Assembly (NCBI GenBank): GCA_002408085.1
Contig: DHQL01000018.1
Location: forward strand, 221,913-285,912
Length of the DNA: 64,000 nt
Direction of reading: 5' to 3'
DNA from: Spirochaeta sp. UBA5339
Lineage (GTDB): Bacteria > Spirochaetota > Spirochaetia > DSM-2461
How positions within the stretch are numbered: position 1 is the stretch's first letter; each line of letters begins with the position of its first letter. The translations under genes and the position numbers were made by a program. Below the pieces are notes generated by a model that was not told the DNA's origin, ran no database searches, and worked only from the letters and a program-made list of their open reading frames with translations. Positions 8,479 through 15,354 of this stretch are shown here, in pieces.

Positions 8479-10177
8479 GGTCTTCTCTCCACTTCTTAAG
8501 CTCCTTCTTCAGATCACTGCGTTGAATAAACCACTTCCTGCTGGTCTTTCTGTCCTTCAGCTCAAGCTCGTCATTTTCAAGGAAACGGCGGCCCACAACG
8601 ATTCTCAGGGGGATGCCCATAATGGCGGCATCCCGGAATTTTACCCCGATGGACTCCAGGCGGTCATCCACTATTACATTCTGCTCGCCCAGCTCCTCTG
8701 CCAGTTCCTCCACCGCCTCGGTGACTCTGATGGATCGGCCGATGCCCATTAAATAGAAAGTATAGGGAGCCAGCTCAAGGGGCCAGATTAATCCGTGCTC
8801 ATCCCTGTTGTTTTCGGCGATGCAGGCAATCAGCCTCCCGATGCCCATGCCGTAGGAACCCATCAGGGGATAGGTCTTCCGGCCCCGGTCGTCCTCAAAG
8901 GAGAAGTTCATAGCCCTGGTATAAAAGTCATCAAGCTTAAAGATATTACCCATCTCAATGGCATTCTTTGAATCGAGAGGGGCTCCGCAGGCAAGGCAGA
9001 GGTCTCCTGAGTTTAGCTGCGCGATGTCCGCATTGGGGGGAATATCAAAATCCCTTCCGAAGTTCACATTTATATAGTGATGACCCTCTTCATTTTCACC
9101 CATCACCAGATTGGGACTGTTCACCACAGCCTCATCCACAATCACGGTTACTCCCTTGGGCGCGGAGATGGGAGACATATAGCCGGGTACCAGGCCGTAG
9201 CGTTCCAGAGTTTCCCGACTGGCCGGTTTTCCCAGGGCAAAGCCGAGGGCCGAAGTAAGCTTGTCCATGGACACATCGTAATCCCCCCGGACAACGGCCA
9301 TAACAGGCCCCCGGTCGGACTCATAGACCCTGGGTTTGATAAGCTTTGAATAGGGCAGATCCAGCTGTGTAGACAGGCACTCCAGCTCTGAGCATTCGCT
9401 GGTTTCCACCCGGGTCAGGCCCCTGGGAGCCTCGGGCTGACTGCTCTTTACGCCGATGGCCACAGAACGGTTTGCCCGGTATCCGCAGTCGGGGCAGATC
9501 ATAACCACATCCCTGCCCTGCTGATGGGGATAGAGAAACTCGTAAGCCCGTGAGCCGCCCATGATTCCCACTCCCGATTCCGCCGGAATCACAGGAACGG
9601 AACAACGCTCAAAGATCCTCCTGTAGGCATTAAAGACCCTGGGAAAGAAGTTGTTCAGATCCGCCGCAGTCCTGTGAAAGGAGTAGGCATCCTTCATAAT
9701 AAACTCCTTGGCTCTTACAAGGCCCAGTCTGGCCCTGGCTTCATCGCGGAATTTGCTCTGAAACTGATAGATAAATATGGGGAAGTCCCGGTAGGAGCTT
9801 ACCGCCGAACGGATCAGCTCCACTGCCGCCTCCTCGTGGGTGGGAGCCAGAACCAGGGTTCTTCCACGGGCATCCTTGAAGGTGACAAGGGGATTGTCCC
9901 GCATTCCGCTGCGCCCGGACTTGTTCCAGATCGCAAGAGGGTTCACCATGGGAGCCAGAAACTCCTCTCCTCCCAGATCCGTCATCTCTTCGGCAATCAG
10001 GCCTTTGAGTTTGTCCACGACCTTCATCCCCAGTGGCAGATAGCTGATCAGCCCCTGCCCCAGCAGATGAACAAATCCACCCCGCAGAAGAAGGGTATAC
10101 CCTTCCAGAGAAGCACCGCTCTGACCGCCTGAGGCGGCCTTGCGTCCCGTTTTTCCGATAAGCCTGGAGTATTTCAT
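8462..10177 (-). CDS. proS: Prolyl-tRNA synthetase (bacterial type)
   Basis: Class II synthetase charging tRNA-Pro, 571 aa, the length of the bacterial type that keeps the editing insertion. Motif 1 (SYLPLGMKVVDKL, near 45), motif 2 (FRDEARARLGLVRAKEF, near 140) and motif 3 (GSYGMGIGRLIACIAE, near 440) are intact, with the YbaK-like insertion between about 225 and 400. The ATG has no Shine-Dalgarno sequence; a -10 TAAAAT ends 7 nt upstream with -35 TTGACC 18 nt further, so the mRNA is probably leaderless. Confidence 0.96.
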   Translation of the reverse strand: MKYSRLIGKTGRKAASGGQSGASLEGYTLLLRGGFVHLLGQGLISYLPLGMKVVDKLKGLIAEEMTDLGGEEFLAPMVNPLAIWNKSGRSGMRDNPLVTFKDARGRTLVLAPTHEEAAVELIRSAVSSYRDFPIFIYQFQSKFRDEARARLGLVRAKEFIMKDAYSFHRTAADLNNFFPRVFNAYRRIFERCSVPVIPAESGVGIMGGSRAYEFLYPHQQGRDVVMICPDCGYRANRSVAIGVKSSQPEAPRGLTRVETSECSELECLSTQLDLPYSKLIKPRVYESDRGPVMAVVRGDYDVSMDKLTSALGFALGKPASRETLERYGLVPGYMSPISAPKGVTVIVDEAVVNSPNLVMGENEEGHHYINVNFGRDFDIPPNADIAQLNSGDLCLACGAPLDSKNAIEMGNIFKLDDFYTRAMNFSFEDDRGRKTYPLMGSYGMGIGRLIACIAENNRDEHGLIWPLELAPYTFYLMGIGRSIRVTEAVEELAEELGEQNVIVDDRLESIGVKFRDAAIMGIPLRIVVGRRFLENDELELKDRKTSRKWFIQRSDLKKELKKWREDHERTV

Positions 10178-10183
10178 GCCGTC

Positions 10184-10213
10184 ATTTTAGTGTGCCTGCT
10201 TCATTCAGGTCAA
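10184..10213 (-). promoter_or_regulatory. proS promoter, likely leaderless
   Basis: Leftward: TTGACC (10213-10208), 18-nt spacer, TAAAAT (10189-10184), then six nt (GACGGC) to the ATG at 10177. The start site expected from the -10 coincides with the start codon. Confidence 0.65.
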
Positions 10214-10288
10214 GAAAGTATTTAGATAGCATTGACTATCATAGTTAGTATATCATATTTTATCTCATATGAATTTAACCCTGCAGAT

Positions 10289-10317
10289 TTGACATTTGCG
10301 GAAACAGTTGCCATATT
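10289..10317 (+). promoter_or_regulatory. Enolase promoter
   Basis: TTGACA (10289-10294), 17-nt spacer, CATATT (10312-10317; TATTTT at 10314 is an alternative). Transcription would begin near 10324, immediately before the structured leader. Confidence 0.6.
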
Positions 10318-10324
10318 TTAATAG

Positions 10325-10380
10325 TGAAAAGGAGTTTTCAATGGCATTGAAAAATCAACAGCTCCTTTTCAGTCAAGGAG
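10325..10380 (+). promoter_or_regulatory. Structured eno leader with alternative anti-ribosome-site hairpins
   Basis: TGAAAAGGAG (10325-10334) is perfectly complementary to CTCCTTTTCA (10362-10371); within it TTTTCAAT (10335-10342) pairs with ATTGAAAA (10346-10353). The same CTCCTT (10362-10367) can instead pair with AAGGAG (10375-10380), the enolase ribosome site, across 7 nt. The hairpins exclude each other, the design of a translational attenuator. This is a reading of the sequence; no function is proven. Confidence 0.5.
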
Positions 10381-10451
10381 TAATCGATGGACACGATAGA
10401 ATATGTAGAGGCCAGGGAGATTCTGGATTCAAGAGGAAACCCCACTCTTGA
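10341..10451 (+). CDS. Possible leader peptide overlapping the enolase start
   Basis: A 36-codon ORF begins at ATG 10341, with AAAAGGAG ending 6 nt upstream, the same strength and spacing as enolase's own site. It runs in another frame through the enolase start codon (10387) and stops at TGA 10449-10451. The peptide starts MALKNQQLLFSQGVI and matches no family I know. Translation of it would disrupt the first hairpin. It could be fortuitous. Confidence 0.35.
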   Translation: MALKNQQLLFSQGVIDGHDRICRGQGDSGFKRKPHS

Positions 10452-11691
10452 AGTGGATGTTATGCTTGCAGACGGCTCATTCGGAAGAGCTGCAGTACCT
10501 TCAGGGGCCTCCACCGGAGTCCATGAAGCCGTTGAGCTGAGAGACGGTGACAAGAAGCGCTACCTTGGAAAGGGTGTACTCAAGGCCGTTGAGAACGTCA
10601 ATACAGTTATTGCCGATGCCGTAATCGGTTTAAGCGCACTGAATCAGGTCGATGTGGACAGAACCATGATTGAGCTGGACGGTACAGACAACAAGGCCAA
10701 GCTGGGAGCCAATGCCATACTCGGTGTTTCCATGGCTACAGCCCGCGCTGCCGCACAGCATCTTGAAATCGATCTCTTCAAATACCTGGGAACCTACCAC
10801 TCCAACCTGCTCCCCGTTCCCATGGCCAATATCATAAACGGCGGAAGCCATGCAGACAACTCCGTCGACTTCCAGGAGTTTATGGTTATGCCCGTTGGCG
10901 CCGACTCCATCAGGGAAGCGGTCCGCTGGATTGCCGAAATCTTCCATAAACTGAAATCCCTCTTAAAGGATGCGGGACTCTCTACAGCCGTAGGAGACGA
11001 GGGAGGATTCGCCCCCAACTTCAAGTCCAATGAAGAAGCTCTGAAATTTATCATGGACGCCGTAGAGGGTGTGGGACTGAAACCCGGCAAGGACGTAATG
11101 ATCGCTCTTGACCCCGCTTCTTCCGAGTTCAGTGAAAAACAGGCCGACGGCTCCTATATCTACGAGCTGAAATGGTCTACAGGTGAAAAGCTGACCAGTA
11201 CACAGATGGCCGACTTCTGGGCCGACTGGTGCGAGCGCTACCCCATTATCTCAATCGAAGACGGTATGAACGAGGACGACTGGGACGGCTGGAAGGTACT
11301 GACCGACAAGATCGGCGAAAAGGTACAGCTTGTGGGTGACGACCTCTTTGTTACCAACACTGTCCGTCTGAAAGAGGGAATCGAAAAGGGAATCGGAAAC
11401 TCCATCCTTATCAAGGTTAACCAGATCGGTACCCTGACAGAGACCTACGAAGCCGTTGAGATGGCCAAGAAGGCCGGATACACAGCCATTATCAGCCACC
11501 GCTCCGGTGAAACCTCAGACACAACCATTGCCGACCTGGTAGTTGCCCTGGAAACCGGACAGATCAAGACCGGTTCCATGAGCCGCTCCGACAGAGTCGC
11601 CAAGTACAACCAGCTGATGCGTATCGAGGATGATCTGGAAGGAAGATCCAGTTATGCCGGCTGGGACGCTTTCTACAGCATTAAAAGATAG
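10387..11691 (+). CDS. eno: Enolase
   Basis: Glycolytic enzyme interconverting 2-phosphoglycerate and phosphoenolpyruvate, 434 aa, full length. Landmarks are the N-terminal REILDSRGNPTLEVDV, the loop INGGSHADNSVDFQEFM, GDEGGFAP with a catalytic Glu near 207, metal ligands in IALDPASSEF and ISIEDGM, the catalytic Lys in LIKVNQIGTLTE and SHRSGETSDTTIADL near the C-terminus. AAGGAG lies 6 nt before the ATG. Transcribed divergently from proS, with its own promoter and a highly structured leader; a strong terminator follows. Confidence 0.98.
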   Translation: MDTIEYVEAREILDSRGNPTLEVDVMLADGSFGRAAVPSGASTGVHEAVELRDGDKKRYLGKGVLKAVENVNTVIADAVIGLSALNQVDVDRTMIELDGTDNKAKLGANAILGVSMATARAAAQHLEIDLFKYLGTYHSNLLPVPMANIINGGSHADNSVDFQEFMVMPVGADSIREAVRWIAEIFHKLKSLLKDAGLSTAVGDEGGFAPNFKSNEEALKFIMDAVEGVGLKPGKDVMIALDPASSEFSEKQADGSYIYELKWSTGEKLTSTQMADFWADWCERYPIISIEDGMNEDDWDGWKVLTDKIGEKVQLVGDDLFVTNTVRLKEGIEKGIGNSILIKVNQIGTLTETYEAVEMAKKAGYTAIISHRSGETSDTTIADLVVALETGQIKTGSMSRSDRVAKYNQLMRIEDDLEGRSSYAGWDAFYSIKR

Positions 11692-11753
11692 CACTTTCTG
11701 ACCGGGATCTCATCGCCAAAGACGACAGAGTCCGGCAGATCCCCTCATGACAT

Positions 11754-11784
11754 AAAAACCGGGGCCTGTGCTCCGGTTTTTATT
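11754..11784 (+). terminator. Intrinsic terminator of eno
   Basis: AAAAACCGG (11754-11762) pairs with CCGGTTTTT (11773-11781) and runs into TATTTT. Both flanks are A/T tracts, so it may also stop leftward acylphosphatase transcripts. Confidence 0.8.
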
Positions 11785-11809
11785 TTGCCCGGATATAATC
11801 CGCTCTTAA

Positions 11810-12085
11810 TCAGTAATCAATATCGAAATCAAACAGATTGGGATCAATGGAGGAGGGAGTCAGCTGCGTTCTTTCGACTCTGGCCGAAGAAGGCCCCTTC
11901 TCAAGCCACAGGCACATCTCATCAACAATATCCCTTGGCCCCTGCAGGTGGACAAGGACGGTCCCGTCAGACTCATTACGGACCCACCCCGCCAGACCGC
12001 GGCTGCGCCCCTGTCTGACAGTATAGTAGCGGAAGCCCACTCCCTGAACCCTGCCGTAGACCCTGACCCTGACCGCTGTATTCAT
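11810..12085 (-). CDS. acyP: Acylphosphatase
   Basis: Small cytoplasmic enzyme hydrolysing acyl phosphates, 91 aa, the usual size. The active-site signature VQGVGFRYYT carries the phosphate-binding Arg near 19, and GWVRNESDGTV carries the catalytic Asn near 37. It starts 12 nt after the response regulator gene and is probably cotranscribed with it. The pairing is suggestive because response regulators are aspartyl (acyl) phosphates, but a functional link is only inference. Confidence 0.93.
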   Translation of the reverse strand: MNTAVRVRVYGRVQGVGFRYYTVRQGRSRGLAGWVRNESDGTVLVHLQGPRDIVDEMCLWLEKGPSSARVERTQLTPSSIDPNLFDFDIDY

Positions 12086-12097
12086 ATCCCGGTATGG

Positions 12098-12451
12098 TCA
12101 GGAGCAGGAAATCGATGCCAGCTCTGCTTCCAGATCGGCATAATCATAGGGTTTATAGAAGACCTTGAAGGGAATCGGAAACTCGGGCCGCAGAAAACCG
12201 CTGGTAATAAAGACCTCCTTGTCTCCGCAGTATCTGTCAAGAAACTTGACCCAGTAGTCACCGCCCAGAATATCCATGCGGTAATCTGTTACGATTATCT
12301 CGATATCGGGATTATCCAGAAGCTGTTTAATGGCGCCTACGCCGTCTGATGCAACACAGACCTTGTAACCCTTTCTGATCAGATAGTCTCTCAGGGTCAG
12401 TCTAATTGCATCTTCATCTTCAACGACGAGAACAACCTTCTCATCTGCCAT
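12098..12451 (-). CDS. Stand-alone receiver-domain response regulator
   Basis: 117 aa, receiver domain only (CheY/Spo0F-like). The acidic pair in VVEDED (near 10-12), phospho-acceptor Asp in VTDYRMD (near 56), the Thr/Ser of ITSGF and Lys of FYKPYD are present, so it should be phosphorylatable. No output domain and no adjacent kinase. It has its own promoter (12518-12547) inside the recX 3' end and is followed by acyP. Likely a phosphorelay intermediate or a protein-binding switch. Confidence 0.85.
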   Translation of the reverse strand: MADEKVVLVVEDEDAIRLTLRDYLIRKGYKVCVASDGVGAIKQLLDNPDIEIIVTDYRMDILGGDYWVKFLDRYCGDKEVFITSGFLRPEFPIPFKVFYKPYDYADLEAELASISCS

Positions 12452-12517
12452 AAATCACTCCTACTCTGCATTGAGGCTCAGAATCACCAATGAGCGGTGC
12501 TCACATTGTTCACTTTT

Positions 12518-12547
12518 ATTATAGACAGATTTAACTGCCGTTGTCAC
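12518..12547 (-). promoter_or_regulatory. Promoter for the response regulator-acyP pair
   Basis: Leftward GTGACA (12547-12542), 18-nt spacer, consensus TATAAT (12523-12518). The -35 lies inside the recX C-terminal codons. A hairpin-forming sequence (CAATGAGC/GCTCACATTG, about 12488-12508) follows in the leader. Confidence 0.6.
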
Positions 12548-13205
12548 GGTTCAATTTCTTTTTAATGGAATTATAGGAGAATCCCCGTCTCATCAGGGTT
12601 CTGATCTGTTTGTCACTAAGCTCTTCAGGAGCCTCACCGGTGGTGACAGAGGGAGTTGAGACTTTGGCGATGGCCCTTTCAAGAGCCCAGTCCACGTCAT
12701 CGGGAGTGACGCTTTCGGCAATAACTTCCTTTGCAGTGCCCGAGGGAACTCCCCGGTTCAGAAGACCTGCCAGTAGGGCATCGGGACCTTCGGGATGTGA
12801 GCGGAGCCTCTCCCTGATCCAGATTTCTGCAAACCGGGCATCATCAAGAAACCCCAGATCCGTCAGATCTGAAACAATCCGCCTTGCGACGGAGGAGGAG
12901 TACTCTCTCTGCATCAGTTTCTGCACCATCCTGCCGGAGGAGTCCTCCCGGGAGGCCAGGCGGGACGCGGCCCACTCCTTCCCCCTCACATAGGAGTCCT
13001 CTTCCTTCAGATGCTGATACTCCTCCTCTTCCAGAACATAGCCGGCTGCCCAGCCCTCTGGAAGGGGAAGGGGTATAAAAAAAGAGGAGCCGTCTGATAG
13101 AGAGACCGTAATAGTCTCTCTGCCTGAGCTCCTCTTCTGCAATGAAGCAATAGAAAGATTAACGTTTTGAGAACTGGAACTTTCTTCTGGCTCCTCTCTG
13201 TCCAT
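12531..13205 (-). CDS. recX: Regulatory protein RecX
   Basis: Modulator of RecA filaments, 224 aa. Recognisable helical-repeat blocks are GFLDDARFAEIWIRERL in the middle and the C-terminal LMRRGFSYNSIKKKL. A beta-rich N-terminal extension of about 60 residues (ETITVSLSDG onward) precedes them. The ATG lies 47 nt inside the rpsI 3' end, after a weak GAAAG site. A later TTG is possible but lacks a ribosome site. recA itself is not in the window; coexpression with ribosomal protein genes is unusual. Confidence 0.8.
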   Translation of the reverse strand: MDREEPEESSSSQNVNLSIASLQKRSSGRETITVSLSDGSSFFIPLPLPEGWAAGYVLEEEEYQHLKEEDSYVRGKEWAASRLASREDSSGRMVQKLMQREYSSSVARRIVSDLTDLGFLDDARFAEIWIRERLRSHPEGPDALLAGLLNRGVPSGTAKEVIAESVTPDDVDWALERAIAKVSTPSVTTGEAPEELSDKQIRTLMRRGFSYNSIKKKLNRDNGS

Positions 13206-13551
13206 ACTTCTTTCTTTCGACCATTCTGGGGTCTCTTGTGAGGAAACCGTTGGCCTTGAGTGCGGGTCTGTTGGTTTCGTCCAGCTCTACGAGAGCTCTG
13301 GAGATACCATGGCGACAAGCACCAGCCTGACCTGTGATTCCACCACCTCTGACTGTAATCAGAATGTCGTACTTATCTGCAGTGTCAGTAACCACCAGGG
13401 GTTCCTTGATCATTGTTACCTGCTGCTCAATGGGAAAAAACTCAGAAATGGCTTTTCCATTGACAACGATTTCGCCTTTACCCTGTCTAAAATAAACGCG
13501 GGCAGTAGCTGTTTTTCTTCTTCCGGTACCGTGTGCAAGATTCTTAATCAC
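13159..13551 (-). CDS. rpsI: 30S ribosomal protein S9
   Basis: Small-subunit protein near the P site, 130 aa, full length. GTGRRKTATARVYFRQGKGEIVVNG at the N-terminus and the C-terminal RKKYGQRGARRKFQFSKR tail, which contacts P-site tRNA, are diagnostic. It lies 12 nt after rplM, the universal L13-S9 pair. The 3' end overlaps recX. Confidence 0.98.
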   Translation of the reverse strand: MIKNLAHGTGRRKTATARVYFRQGKGEIVVNGKAISEFFPIEQQVTMIKEPLVVTDTADKYDILITVRGGGITGQAGACRHGISRALVELDETNRPALKANGFLTRDPRMVERKKYGQRGARRKFQFSKR

Positions 13552-13563
13552 TGTTCCTCTCCC

Positions 13564-13992
13564 TTACATCTCGATCTTTACAGGCTGCTGTGCCGCATGG
13601 GGGTGATCCGCACCGGCATACACTTTGACGTTTGTAAAAAGCTTGTTTCCGAGTGTTCCTTTGGGGAGCATACCCTTAACAGCTTTTTCCATGGGAGCGG
13701 TGGGCTTTCTGGAAACCAGTTTGTCGTAGTTTTCAGACTTCAGTCCACCAAGGTAACCTGAGTGACGATAGTACATCTTGTCAGCTTTCTTGTTTCCGGT
13801 GAGCGCAGCTTCAGCGGCATTCACGATGATCACGTAGTCCCCTACTTCCTGATGGGGGGTGTAGAGCGCCTTATGCTTTCCTCTAAGGATTTCAGCGGCC
13901 TTAACAGCCACACGACCAAGAGGCTGACCAGCTGCATCGATAAGGAACCATTTACGCTCAATTTCATTTGGTTTAACAAATATTGTTTTCAT
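13564..13992 (-). CDS. rplM: 50S ribosomal protein L13
   Basis: Large-subunit assembly protein, 142 aa, full length. Diagnostic blocks are RKWFLIDAAGQPLGRVAVKAA, VIIVNAAEAALTGNKK and the MLPKGTLG segment. First gene of the L13-S9 operon. A promoter (TTGACA, 18 nt, AATATT at 14045-14074) gives a leader of about 45 nt with only weak ribosome-site complementarity. Confidence 0.98.
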   Translation of the reverse strand: MKTIFVKPNEIERKWFLIDAAGQPLGRVAVKAAEILRGKHKALYTPHQEVGDYVIIVNAAEAALTGNKKADKMYYRHSGYLGGLKSENYDKLVSRKPTAPMEKAVKGMLPKGTLGNKLFTNVKVYAGADHPHAAQQPVKIEM

Positions 13993-14044
13993 TCTTTTCT
14001 TCTACCTTATTCAAAGGATCTTTATATAGTCGTAACGGGTTCGT

Positions 14045-14074
14045 AATATTCACACAATCCGTAAAAGTTGTCAA
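14045..14074 (-). promoter_or_regulatory. Promoter of rplM-rpsI
   Basis: Leftward TTGACA (14074-14069), 18-nt spacer, AATATT (14050-14045). A short hairpin followed by CTTTTC (about 14125-14140) lies upstream and may end transcripts from the preceding gene. Confidence 0.6.
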
Positions 14075-14162
14075 TAAGGAATTCAATACAAGAAAAGAGT
14101 TTAGAAAAATTTGTCTACCCTGCCGAAAAGGCCCTTACGGGGCAGTTTCGTGCCCTGAAAAG

Positions 14163-14456
14163 CTAGAACCGACGGTTCCGGTAGAGATAAAACCCCAGCC
14201 CCAGTGCATAGCAGAGATAGGGAAACATCTCCAATAGAGCCAGCCAGAGAGGCAGTGCCCCTGAAGCATCGGGACTGTAGGGCAGAATTCCAAAGGTGGA
14301 GAGGATTTCAATAATCAGCACCACAAAGGAGACCAGAATTCCCGTAATAATGAAGAGCCATGACTCCTCTCTTGTCCGGGACCAGACCCAGATGGCCAGA
14401 AAGGAGGCCAGAAAACTGACAGCAGCCCGTCCGATTAGCATTGATGCAGGACTCAT
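14163..14456 (-). CDS. Small membrane protein of unknown function
   Basis: 97 aa with three hydrophobic segments (about 6-24, 33-55 and 67-91), the last ending in a basic YRNRRF tail that should be cytoplasmic. No family recognised. It starts 19 nt after the degenerate aminotransferase gene and ends the lolA-rodZ-rimO-pcrA string. Coding potential is supported by tight spacing and the coherent membrane topology. Confidence 0.6.
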   Translation of the reverse strand: MSPASMLIGRAAVSFLASFLAIWVWSRTREESWLFIITGILVSFVVLIIEILSTFGILPYSPDASGALPLWLALLEMFPYLCYALGLGFYLYRNRRF

Positions 14457-14475
14457 ATCGCAGGAAACCTTCCTT

Positions 14476-15354
14476 TTAGAGAATCTTCTTCAGGGCGGCC
14501 AGGTCTCCGCTTGTCAGCTCTCCGGGTATTATACAGGGATAAGCCGGTGATGGCGGCAGGAGGACTCCCGCCTCCAGGGCCTTTCTGAAGAGTTCATTAT
14601 AATCTTCGGCATTCCCGTCCCATAGATAATAGCAGGATACTTTTTTCCAGCGTCCAGGCAGAACCTCCGTAAAATCCTGAGTCTCAGGTACAGAATAGGT
14701 TCTCGGCTTCCGGTAATGGACGGTGGATGCAGCCATAGCAAACTCTTTCTCCAGCATCGTAATCAAAGACCACAGGGTCCGGCTGACAGCGGAAGCCAGT
14801 ACAGCAGAGGGAAGATCTCCCTCGGGAAGCTCCGCGATTGATACCAGGATTCTGCCGGTATCGATTCCGGGCAGGGGAATGAGAATCTCGATAACTTCCG
14901 CCTCAGAAGGCCAGAAGAGGCCGGGACGCCAGAGCTGGAACCTTTCACCCTCATCCCCCATCTGCATCAGCGGGTCATGGGCTTCCCCCAGTCCGGCGTC
15001 CTCGGGAGCTTTCGAACCCGGGGCATAGTATGCAGCCTTGAGCTTTCCGCCGAAAACTGCTCCGGCGGCCGGGTCGACGGCTTCGGCAGCGGCGACAGTC
15101 AGGGCAAGGGCTTTTGCGGCCTTGAGCATCTTTGCCTCTTCGGTCGAGGGATAGGGGGCATAGACGCCACGGCTCAGGGAGTTCTTCAGCTGCAGGGATA
15201 CCCCTTCCGGACGGTGACCGAGCCAGGCCCGTCCTCCGTCAAGATAGAGGTCCAGAATACGCCGGCCCGAGGGGTCGTAGAGATGATAGTCTCTGGCCCG
15301 CCTGATTGTCGGCAGCAATCTGAGATTCTTCTTTTCTTCCGATGTCAGTACCAA
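14476..15354 (-). CDS. Degenerate class III aminotransferase-like protein
   Basis: 292 aa. The N-terminus (RARDYHLYDPSGRRILDLYL followed by GGRAWLGHRPEGV) resembles glutamate-1-semialdehyde and other class III aminotransferases, and the end (GVLLPPSPAYPCIIPGELTSGDL) resembles their small domain. The family is about 430 aa; here the central part is shortened and I see no D-x-x-x-x-G and no PLP-lysine motif. It probably cannot bind PLP covalently. The start is a TTG overlapping pcrA by 10 nt; an internal TTG is possible. It may be a structural or regulatory pseudoenzyme. Confidence 0.6.
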   Translation of the reverse strand: MVLTSEEKKNLRLLPTIRRARDYHLYDPSGRRILDLYLDGGRAWLGHRPEGVSLQLKNSLSRGVYAPYPSTEEAKMLKAAKALALTVAAAEAVDPAAGAVFGGKLKAAYYAPGSKAPEDAGLGEAHDPLMQMGDEGERFQLWRPGLFWPSEAEVIEILIPLPGIDTGRILVSIAELPEGDLPSAVLASAVSRTLWSLITMLEKEFAMAASTVHYRKPRTYSVPETQDFTEVLPGRWKKVSCYYLWDGNAEDYNELFRKALEAGVLLPPSPAYPCIIPGELTSGDLAALKKIL

